Below are positions 54,558-64,000 of a DNA stretch of 64,000 nt, piece by piece. The DNA lies in contig MNCI01008852.1 of assembly GCA_015680685.1 (NCBI GenBank), forward strand, positions 811,991-875,990, read 5' to 3'. Position numbers and translations under genes: made by a program. The notes beneath the pieces were generated by a model. That model ran no database searches. It had not been told where the DNA came from and saw only the letters and a program-made list of their open reading frames with translations. Every line of letters starts with the position of its first letter. The stretch's first letter is position 1. The DNA is from Gnetum montanum. Its lineage: Eukaryota > Streptophyta > Gnetopsida > Gnetales > Gnetaceae.

Positions 54558-55731
54558 TGAGGATCAAGAACTTAGAAGGAGGGTTAAATACATTTCCTAA
54601 TTCAAACAATCAAGACAACCAAAACCACATATAATTTTTAGATGGTTCTCCATCTTAGGTACTTCTATACTCAAAGGGTAGAATCCTTGTACATCTTCAG
54701 GGTTTGCTCCTTCAAAACGTTATTTAAAGGACGCCACAACCTTTATAATGTTTGAGCTTTTCTTTAAGTGTTTTTTGCTAGAATAACACTCAACCTTGCA
54801 AGGTCCCAACAAGTTTAAAATGCAGTTTTAAGGATCACACAACCTTTACAAAGACGTAAGCTTTGCTCAAAGTGTCTTATTGCTAGAAACATACTCAACA
54901 TTGCAAGATCCCAACAATCTTACAAGATACCTTCTCACAAAAAGCACATCAACCCCATAAGGCAAGAAAGGAAGGAAAAAAATCAAGGAGAGAGCGTAAC
55001 TACACTTTACAAATTATTTGCATTTAATCTCACACAAAACAAAATAAAACTACAAATGATATACAATGAAGAACTATATAAGATATTTACAATGATGTTT
55101 CAATTTATGTAAATAGTTCTTATACTTATACAAGAAAACCATTCTATTTTATAGGCTTTTTTCTTCCCAAACGATCCTCAAAATTCACGCAATGGCTAGG
55201 AAATTTCTAGTTGGGATGTCCCATTCGAGCTTAGGATGTCTATCTAAAAATTGCTCTCATGTAGGTGGGACATCCCATTGAAAATTAGGATGTCTTACTT
55301 GGGACATCCTAGTTGGAATGTTCTAATAGCAATTGGATCATCTACTTATTTTCTTTGAACATTTATTTTGAAATTGAGCTTTCACCTCTAGGACATCTCT
55401 TTGATTTTTTAGATGTGTTGGTAGATCCTAGACCATCTTCTTTTGATTTACAGACTTTGTTTTATAATTGAGACTTTGTGTCATCTCATATTGGTATCCC
55501 AACTCATGTTCTCTCATCCTAGCTCTTGTTTTGGCACCCTAGCTCTTGTTTTGTCATTCCAACTCTCGTCTTGTGATTTCAACTCTTATTTTAACAATTT
55601 AGGTCTTGTTTTTTCATCATGCAGCTCTTATTTTAATGTTGTCATCTTGTTCTCTTTGATCCTGAAAAGACCATAAGCACATCTTGCACATTCTCCATTT
55701 TCTATGATTTTGATATACCAAAAGGTCAATA
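54558..55731 (-). mobile_element. 5' LTR of SIRE-like element D
   Basis: 1174 bp; on the minus strand it starts TATTGACCTTTTGG (decayed TG) and ends GATCCTCA. To its right (upstream) lies another polypurine tract, CCAAAAAGGGGAAGAT, so this LTR is also the 3' LTR of an upstream copy. It is a shared LTR of a tandem array. Confidence 0.83.
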
Positions 55732-57004
55732 ATCTTCCCCTTTTTGGTAGTGTCCAAAACTTGAGAAAATGGATTAGTATAATATCATAACATTATATGA
55801 CAAATAATAAAGGATCAAACATTTTTGTGTGTATATATATATATATATATATTCTAAGGATGAAAGGAATAGATGAAAGTTAATAAGAACACATTCCTCA
55901 ACATTGGTTACAGGGCTAATTAAGAATAAGTTCCATTTAAATCTATCCTTCATCTATTCATACATCAATTCAAAGTTAGATAATCAATGAAGCACAAATA
56001 ATCAAAGCCTTTTAGCTGTTGCTGAAGATGTTTCCATGAACAATCAAGGTTGAATTCCAAGCACTAGAAAACAAGTATCCTATCTTTGAATCATAATTAA
56101 CTAGCATGTCCTTGGTTTCTTGATGTTTTAAACTTTTCTTCTTTAGACCTAAAAGGTCTGCTAAGACATAAGGATAAATTTTTCCATTTTAAAGGATTTG
56201 ACACATCCAAAGATAAAAAATCTTCCCCTTTTTGGTGATGCCCAAAACTTGAACAATGGATTAGCATGAAAGCAAATATATTTCTCATGATGAAGTTAAC
56301 ATGAATAATAGCTAGAAACCATAACATTAAGAACATACTACTAGAACACATCAATAAAAAATCAAGAATTTAATATCAAAACACTTTCATCCTTTTTGAA
56401 CATTAACAAAAAGGTAATGCAAATTAATTTTTTATGATAAGGAGAGAGTAAATACACATTCATTGTATAAATACCAAGAGAAAAAGCTATGTAGTTTTCT
56501 TAAAGAAAATTCTCTACTCTAAAAGAATAAAAAATAATAAAAATAAAAATATAACATATCATGCCTAAACCAAAGAATTAAACAGATTCTCACTAAGATG
56601 CTCAAAAAGCATATGTTATGTCAACTCAAAAATCCAACACCTAGAAGCACTTCTTAGGATAAAATACTCATGAATGACTTACACAAAATAATTTTGTACT
56701 TTTAACACAATTATAGTATATTTGTAAAGCTCTTCTTTTTCATTTTGATATGGGTGCTAGAGTGGAAAGTCTTGCTACTTAAATATCTATTAATGTCTTT
56801 TGATGAGAGTCATAGAAGATTTCCCCTACACAGGTGTCCCAAAAGATGATGGCTATAGAAAAGGGGTTACTCTTCCCTTGCACATGTGCTTGATTTCTTC
56901 TTAGATTCTCTTAATACAATACATCTATTGTATAGATAATAAGGTCATATTACTCATTGAAGAGATGTATTCTTGATTTTCCAAAAGATAAGATAGAAAT
57001 AGTA
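55732..57004 (-). mobile_element. 3' internal part of an upstream SIRE copy
   Basis: Matches 51301-52600 in order, including a TG/TA run (55829-55850), polypurine-like copies (55732-55750, 56211-56240, 56385-56402) and AAGCTCTTCTTTT text. No gag or pol. With the partial LTR at 57005-57277 it is a deletion derivative. Confidence 0.75.
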
Positions 57005-57277
57005 GCTACTTTGTTTTCTAATTAAGACTTTGTGTCATCATAGATTAACATCCCAACTCCCATTCTATCATCCTAGCTCTCATTTTATCATCCTAGATTT
57101 TGTTTTGTTATTCCAGCTCTCATCTTGTCATCTCAACTCTTGTTTTGATAGCTCTCATTTTTTTTATCCCAAATCTCGCTTTATAGTCATGAAGCTCTTG
57201 TTCTAATCTTGTCATCTTGTTCTTTCTTAGCCCTGTAAGACCATAAGCACATTTTCCATTTGCTAAGGTTTTTATAT
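57005..57277 (-). mobile_element. Truncated SIRE LTR (start only)
   Basis: On the minus strand it begins TGTTAACCTTTTAGTATA at 57277 and matches the first 270 bp of the other LTRs (GACTTTGTGTCATC at the far end). It then jumps to internal sequence. Confidence 0.75.
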
Positions 57278-60058
57278 ACTAAAAGGTTAACAAAGATCAC
57301 CTAATCCATAGTTAAATTTATCTTTATTTTTGTATTTTTAACATGGAAAATATGAAATTATCTCTCTCTCTAACTAATGAATGTTATTATATAGAAATAA
57401 TATTATTAACTTACCTTCTTATGAAGAGAGCAAGTTTACCTTGGTCTCTATGTCTTCTACTAAACCTTCCAACATCATCTACTTATCTTTGATGCAAGTC
57501 CAAATTTTTCTTTTCATCTTTGGTAAAAGAATAAAAAATGTTTAATTCTTACCAACATCAAAACATAATTGAAGTTGAAACTTTTGACATTGCATCATTT
57601 ACATTTACAAATCTTTGAATTGGTCAAAAATAGTTTGCTAGGAGGAGTGATGTCTACTAGAGAATGAGGAGGGAGTTCAAAGTTTATGAGTTTATCTCTT
57701 TTCCTATCTCTACCCTCTTACTCTTCTTAGCCTATTTTATCAAAGTGTAAATTGAGGAAGTTAGAAAAAGTCATACTTTTTCCACCTTTGTCATTTTCTT
57801 CTAATGAAAACAAGTTATCTAAGAAGTCTTTTCCTTCATTATCACACATTTCTATTCTCAAATCTAAGAAGTCTTTTCCTTCATTGTCACACATTTCTTT
57901 CCTCCTTTGAGAATAGAGGAAAGCATAGAACACAACCTTTTATCTTCATGTTCTAATGCTTTTTTGTCCCTTGTATCTTCTAAAATTGAAAAAAAAAATG
58001 ATTAAGTATTAGTATCATATCATTTTTCCAATAACGTTAAAACTAGAAATGATGTTGTATTGAAAACAATTAACAAAAATTTTATACAAAACTAACATAA
58101 AGTACTTACTTATTTTTTCCTCTAATTTATATTTGGAGATGCTCATTTCTAACATCCTTGAAGTGATTTCTTCATAGGAAATAATTTTTCTTTTCCTTAA
58201 CATCTTTCCTTTCTCCATAGTTCTAGAGAAGCTTTGTAAAATTCCCTCTTTCCCTACTTTGGCATCACCACTTATTTTCTTCAAAGGCTCTTCAATTCTT
58301 TCAAACATTGAAGACCCAACCTCTTCTCTAGTATTTGATGTTAATGTTAAAGGATATTACCCTCTAATGTTGTAAATAGGCATTAAATTTCTCAAGTGTT
58401 GGTACAACGGAAGCCTCAAGTTTTCTTTCAAGGTAACATCAGTTTATTTTCTTCACCATGAAAAAAAAAAGTTGTCATTGCTCTTATTAAACCATAATAA
58501 AACCAAAAATCAAGAATCTTTCTCATAGTATTTTTCTTCCATTTATTTTTCTCTTGAGATAGCTTTTCAATTTTCTCAACTATCCCTTAACATATTACTA
58601 GTGGCCACTTGGTTGTCCTTCCATGGAACATTGTCCAGTATAGTTTTTATAACCTTTAGGGAGCTAGTTCCCATTTCTACCTAATGTTGTTGTAGAAGAG
58701 TGTTTCTATGAACAAATGGAATAATTATTCAAGTCTTTGTTGTTCCTCTTGTTATTAATGATTGCATCCCTCTTTTATGAACCAATCCATTCTTCAACCA
58801 CTCATAACTCGATTGAATCTAGCTTCATGTTGTCCATCTTTATTCTCATCTCGAGGAAGCCTAACTAATACCTCAGTGTAGCCATATCCTAAGTGATCAT
58901 CACTTGCTTTTAGTCTACATGAACTACAAAAACTACTTTACTAGTTGCATAACTCTTTATCAGTCCAATACACTCTATTACACTAGGGTAGGGATGCTTT
59001 AATTCTAAAGCACATAAAATTCTTGCCTTGTCAAATCTCTTAAAATATTTAATCCCTTCATCCTCAAAAAGTCACTTTTTGGCACTTTATGTCTCACTAG
59101 TGAACCTTACCTCATAATCCTCTACCTCTCCTATGACATCAATAAACTTGACATCATAAAATTATTTGATTTATAAATAAACATTAATTTTTATTAGTCA
59201 AAATTTCCTAAAAAATCAAAAAATACAAAAATAACTTTTAAATTTTTGCTAACCTTTTGGCCTTAGGATGATCCTTGACTCCTTTAGCCGCTTAGCATGC
59301 TCTTTGTGGACTTCATTCCATAATGGATGAAGCCATCACCTATTTTCATACTCTTTCCAAAATCTGTGTATTTTTAGAGTCTTATATAGTACATTGACTT
59401 GAGACATTAACTGAGGTCTCCAATTTCAATGTTCTGATAGATCTCGTAATAGATTTTGAAAGAATGACATATAATTGGGGTGTTTAATATCTAGATTAGT
59501 AAACTTGAACCATAAATTTTATAGTTAGTATCTTTAGGAAATATATATTTTCTTTCAATTCTAAATATTTTCTAACTCACCTCTCAACAAAAATTTGGGT
59601 GCCTAGTGGATTAGACATTGCCTTAGTTGTGTGCATTTCTAGTAGTAATGTACTATTGATGTTGAGCTCCTAATATTCTTTGGACTTCCATAGCTTATTT
59701 AGGTGTTTCCTATATACTAGGACATCCTTAGTTAGCTCCTTAATGTCTGAATCTAGCTTGAAGATAATCTCTATGAACTCTAAAAAGAATCTAGGAAGGT
59801 CTCTCTCCAAAGCCCATAGGACTAGTTCTTCTTCTAGACCCATCCATATGATCATGTAAAAGTATGTGAGGTAGAATTTTAGTGATTTTATATCTCCTTT
59901 CCTTGTCTATAAATTTGGTGAAATCAATTTGTTATCTTCAAATAGTCACTTGGTTATTATTGGGTTGGCCTTTCTTTGCTTGTTTTCTAAGATACTTTTT
60001 TTGTCTATGAGAAAGAAGTACATCAGCTTACTTACTAATAGTGTGGATGCTACAACAT
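57278..60058 (-). pseudogene. 5' and middle exons of the spliced gene antisense to element F
   Basis: Readable exons on the minus strand: 60058-59581 (after acceptor TTTTTACAAAG; STLLVSKLMYFFLIDKK, FYLTYFYMIIWMGLEEEL, LERDLPRFFLEFIEII, donor GTGAGT); 59531-59254 (NLWFKFTNLDIKHPNYMSFF, KIHRFWKEYENR, HPLWNEVHKEHAKRLKE); about 59165-58600 (RFDKARILCALELKHPYPSV, ECIGLIKSYATSKVVFVVHV); 58360-58110 (RIEEPLKKISGDAKVGKEG, donor GTAAGT); and 57977 down, after acceptor TTTCAATTTTAG (EMCDNEGKDFLD twice, a 45 bp tandem copy at 57818-57898). Stops fit C-to-T decay. The intron between the first two exons would be only 49 bp, so that junction is unsure. The protein is unknown and unlike the gene in C. It continues at 49315-48372. 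Confidence 0.66.
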
Positions 60059-61368
60059 CTTTGTAAAAATAAATAGAAACATTTCAAATGCACAGTACAA
60101 TATGCCAAAACTTTGTGTGTTGAAACTTCTTATGCTTTACATCATTTCTTCTCACTACTTTGATGTGATCTGTCAAGGTTAATTTTAATGTCTCAAGTCA
60201 CCTACCCTAAGATGTTTGGCCAAAACTCATAAGTATCAAATATTAGTTTTGATGTTTCATGTCAAAATAATCTACATAGCACATCAAAGCTTAAACATGT
60301 GGGGAAAAAAGATATTTAATGACATATGTCATTTCTTTTGATATATGGTATTATAAACTTTCAATGTAGCATTAATGTTGACTTTTGACGTTTCATGTTA
60401 AAATTTGCTTTTAATGCATGACATTACCAACAATTAGTGTTTGATAAAAATTCTCTATGTCTACCATGTTGAAACCTCATGTTGATTTTATCTTGCATCA
60501 TGTTCTTTATAGTCAAAAATCCTAAAAATCACATTTTCTTACAATTTTGTAAAAATGATTACAATTTCATTTATGAAAGTTTCAATTTAGCTACAACTTT
60601 ACAACCTTGATTTAATACATTTATTAACATGAAAATCTAAAATTCATTACCTTAGCCACTCCACTATGTAAAACATTATAGTAGGGATGTTAAATCTTCA
60701 AATCTTGATAAATTTCATAGTAAAATCTACATAAAATCTCTAGATTTTGATGTGTCTCTATTTTATTAGGAAAATGAGCTATGAAATCAACTCATGCATT
60801 CAATTTCCAGTTGCAGATCTAAAAAAATACTCAAAAACATTTAAAACCTAAGTAACATGATGGGGTTCTTGATCCCCATCACAAAATCAAACTAAAATGT
60901 AAGATTCTTAGCTTAAATCAACTCTCAACTACTAGATAATGTCAAATTCAAGCTCTATGATCTAATTCCTCACTAAATCATTTAGAATTGTGAAACATTC
61001 TAAAACTTCTATCATGGTAATGCTACCTAAATAATAAAATCAAATAGAAATTCCTAACTGGGATTCAAGTAACTAACATTTGAGCTCTAAGATGGAGTGA
61101 GTAGGGTTGAGGCAATCCCTTGTTGATGTTGGATCCACATTTAGTCCCCTATTTTCCATTGTTGTTTCCATTTTTCATCTTTCTTAGGAGTTTTTGCTAT
61201 GCTATTACTTTCAAATGCTTGTGTGTTAATTCTCAAAAGCACTAGATTTGAATGAAAGTTTTCATTCCTAAATTTTTTCCCTTCATGTTATTTTTATATT
61301 TTAAAAACGATGTGTGTCTTTTGACTTTTGATGTTGCTTGATTATTTTTGATGTTTTCTCTTCTTTAG
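60059..61368. other. Upstream part of the pol-intron segment of F
   Basis: AT-rich, no retroviral domain. It may hold the promoter and first exon of the antisense gene (a minus-strand ATG at about 61164 gives METTMENRGLNVD). Repeats of TTTGATGT and GATGTTTCATGTCAAAA occur at 60160-60420. The + strand ends in TTTTCTCTTCTTTAG (to 61368), a good 3' splice site before the pol module. Confidence 0.45.
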
Positions 61369-63914
61369 ATAGCAATTATGACTACATGATTCTAGTTCAT
61401 GTAAACATGGCTAGCTACCTAGAGTCTTTGATCTAACCTCTAATCTTTAGAAATCCTAGAAGCTAGGTATGTCAAACTCTTCATGAATCTTTTCTTGACT
61501 TAGTTTTAGATGTTACAAAGGATGAGCTCATGCCTCAATTAGATGTCTCTTTCTTGTGTCAAGAATCCCTCTTAACTAATGATTGATTAATCGATCTTCC
61601 TATGCTAAGTTGTAAAGGTGAACAAAAGACCCTTTAGCTTAGTGTCCTTCTTTCTTTAGACCTTCAAGATTCTATTCTAGAAACATTAGAGAAGCATTAA
61701 ATTGCTTTAACTTGGGAATATAGTGGTATATACTTGGTCTAGATCCAAAGCTTGTTCAGCTTAACATCATCTTGGAGGAAGATTTCAAATCTATCAAATA
61801 AAAGATTAGGAAAATTCATTTTGTTATAACTCTTGATATAAAAGAAGAGATAAAAAAAACTCTTCAATACTAAATTCATTTGTATTGTTGGCTATTTTGA
61901 TTAGACTTATAACATGATTATAGTTTCTAATAAGAATGGTGGCATTCACATTTTCATTGAGTTTAGAGATCTTAATAAATTCATACTTAAGGATGACATG
62001 TCTTTACCTAACATTGATCATCTAATCGATTCCATAGCTATTCATGCTCTTTTATTCTTTATGGATGATTTTTTTGGTTATAACCAAATCTAGACAAATC
62101 TAGAGAACTAGCACCATATCACATTTATGAATCTTTAGGGAAACTTTTGTTATACCAAAATTCTCTTTGATCTTAAAAATTATGGAGCTACCTACCAACG
62201 ATCCATGACTTTTATCTTTAACAACATGATGTATGATATGATTAATAATTATTTTGATGACTTGATCATGAAGTATACCTTAGCTACTAATCATGCTTCT
62301 GATGTAGATCAAGTTTTAACTCACTGTGATAATTTTAACCTATCTTAATACCAAGAAGTGCATTTTAGGGTTCTTATGGGTAAAATTTTGGGCTACCTAA
62401 TCTTTCAAAATGGCATAACTATTGATCTTAATAAAGTCAAAGCCATCCTAGATCTTTCTCCTCCTAAGGATATTCAAGGTGTGTGTGTCCTACAAGATCA
62501 TCTTTAATCAATCCATCATTTCATTTCCAACTTTACTAATCATCTTTATCCTTTAACTCATTTACTTTTTAAACCTACTTCTTTCATCTTGGATGAGATG
62601 TGTCAAAAAGGCCTTCAATTTTATCAAAGAAGTCTTAACTACTTTTCCCATTCTTCATCCTCCCTAATTCAATCAACATTTCTACCTTCATCTTTCTAAC
62701 TCTAATCATTCCATATTTACTATGCTCTTTCAATGATGAGATGATGGAGTTGATTTTTTTTGGCATACTACATATCTCATCATTTTTAGATTATGAGACT
62801 AGATACTCTAATATTTAAAAATATTACTTAACTCTTATCTTAACTTCAAAAAGTGAAGACATTACCTTTTAAATGTTAAGGTCTTTGTCATTTGCAAAGA
62901 TAACATCTTTAAAGTTATGACTAAAAATTCTTTTAATAACTATTTATTAGCATGATGGAAGACTCTTATCATAAAGTTTGATATTTTTTTCCTGTTCCAA
63001 CACTCGATTAAAGGTCAAGCTATAGTTGATCTTATTTCTTCTTCTAAAATAGCTAACATTATTTGTAGTTTACAACTCAATATTGGAAATTTGGATGTTA
63101 TCCTTTATTTCAATGAAGTACACACATCCATGGATCTAGTGCATCTTGTGTTCTTATCCTCTCTACAAAAAAATCTTTATTAGGCTTAGAAACTTGATTT
63201 TTCTTGTACTAATAATTTTGCTGAATATGAGGCCATCATAAGGATTCTCTAGCTATCTTTGTAAAACCATTACTATTTATAGTGACTGATGATTCATCAT
63301 AAATAAAGTTAATGGGGACTATTATTGTAAGGATTCCAATCTACTTCCTTACCTTTAAGTGGCTAAAAAACTTATATTTTCCTTCTTTGCTCATACTCTG
63401 AGTCATATCCATCATTTTGAATGCTAGTTGATGCACTAGCAACTCTTGCCATTTATGATGATCTTGCTACTATGAGAGATTAACTGGTTCAATTTGATTT
63501 CTTGAAACTTGTCATGTAATCATAAAAAATATTGGTAAGAACTATTAATATGGAACATAATAATCAACAATAAGGTAATATTTTTCATTACCTTACAACT
63601 AGGGAATATTTTAGTCATCTTACACTTGCTCAAAAAGATGCCTTGTGTGAACATAGTTGGCATTTCTAATTAGTAAATCCTAATATTCTTTGTCAAGTTT
63701 CTTTTATGTATGTTTTTCTATGTTTTATTAGTCCTATAGAGTCTAAGATAGTGCTTGATTACTTAGGAGTTTGTGGCAAATTCTTAGATTCATGTTCCCT
63801 AGTTGATCGCATTATTTCATTAGACTATTAGTGGTAAACCTTAGTCAAAGATGCTTATCACTTGATTAAAATAAGCGATACTTACCAATGACATAGTTAT
63901 CTTATTCTTGTTCC
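61369..63914 (+). pseudogene. pol: Tat-type Gypsy pol of element F: RT, RNase H, integrase start
   Basis: After the acceptor at 61368, a linker with LQLSVLLSLDLQDSILETLE leads into RT: VSNKNGGIHIFIEFRDLNKF, DDMSLPNIDHLIDSIAIHAL, FFMDDFFGYNQI, FCYTKILFDLKNYGATYQR and the catalytic box NNYFDDLIMKY (62245-62275; YFDD at 62251-62262, both Asp kept), then GKILGYLIFQNGITIDLNKV. RNase H text is heavily decayed. Integrase starts at about 63590 (REYFSHLTLAQKDALCEH, TLVKDAYHLIKI) and is cut at 63914 by the next LTR, so the core with D,D,E is missing from the window. The protease of this element is at 46590-47830. Confidence 0.84.
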
Positions 63915-64000
63915 TATTGTGACTGAAAACCTTGATTTTGAAATAAAAACCCAAGGATCCTCCATGCAAGTAGTTTCCCCACCCTAAATCCATAGGAAAT
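63915..64000 (-). mobile_element. Start of another LTR of the element C family
   Basis: TATTGTGACTGAAAACCTTG and AAGGATCC..CATGCAAGTAG match the first 80 bp of the LTRs of C (26687 and 6641), in the same orientation. The element continues beyond the window. Confidence 0.75.

Noticed and set aside
54541-54560. Minus-strand GTGGTATTAGAGCCC as part of a tRNA gene
   Set aside because: It has the position and length of a primer binding site beside an LTR, and no cloverleaf surrounds it.

Overview
This window looks like repeat-dense nuclear DNA from a seed plant with a large genome. It is AT-rich, CpG-poor, and made almost entirely of LTR retrotransposons nested inside one another. I see no intact host gene, no tRNA gene and no CRISPR array. 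Most coding remnants contain in-frame stops that look like C-to-T changes at CAG, CAA, CGA or TGG codons. That is the expected decay of methylated plant transposons. Two N gaps (37461-37603 and 50408-50810) and one single N (26597) break the sequence. The species cannot be fixed from sequence alone.

Layout. At the far left are part of an LTR (1-547) and unexplained DNA with a possible cellulose-synthase-like scrap. A SIRE/Maximus-type Copia element (E, + strand) follows, with a truncated 5' LTR end, a Met-type primer site and gag (2157-3975). It resumes at about 42.4 kb with an env-like ORF, a polypurine tract and a 3' LTR (45393-46582). E is split at 3976 by a chromodomain Gypsy element (A, - strand, 3976 to about 42392). 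A is split in turn by two elements. The first is a 21.6 kb Tat/Ogre-like Gypsy (C, - strand, 6641-28195), inserted in the reverse transcriptase of A between the residues LGL and SGFYQ. The second is a 7.1 kb Athila-like gag-protease element without RT or integrase (B, - strand, 30632-37760), with a perfect 5 bp duplication ACCTG. From 46.6 kb to the right edge is a second Tat-like Gypsy (F, + strand). F is interrupted by a scrambled tandem array of SIRE elements (49330-57277), which itself carries a solo LTR of the B family (50141-51003). F ends at 63915, where an LTR of the C family begins.

The most interesting content is in the two Tat-like elements. In both, gag-protease is separated from RT-RNaseH-integrase by a long intron-like segment with a good 3' splice acceptor just before the RT module. 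In both, that segment holds a multi-exon gene on the opposite strand. The gene in C (16039-21283, +) can be read through eight exons. Its first six introns have GT-AG ends and keep one reading frame, broken only by C-to-T-type stops. The gene in F (60058-48372, -) has a different protein but the same placement. A third spliced + strand gene (39452-41711) lies in A beside its right LTR. The cassette of C also holds a tandem array of about 16 units of roughly 185 bp, each with a hairpin-forming inverted repeat. A plausible reading is that these elements carry an antisense passenger gene inside an Ogre-type pol intron. Antisense ORFs are known in relatives such as maize Grande, but I do not recognise these proteins.
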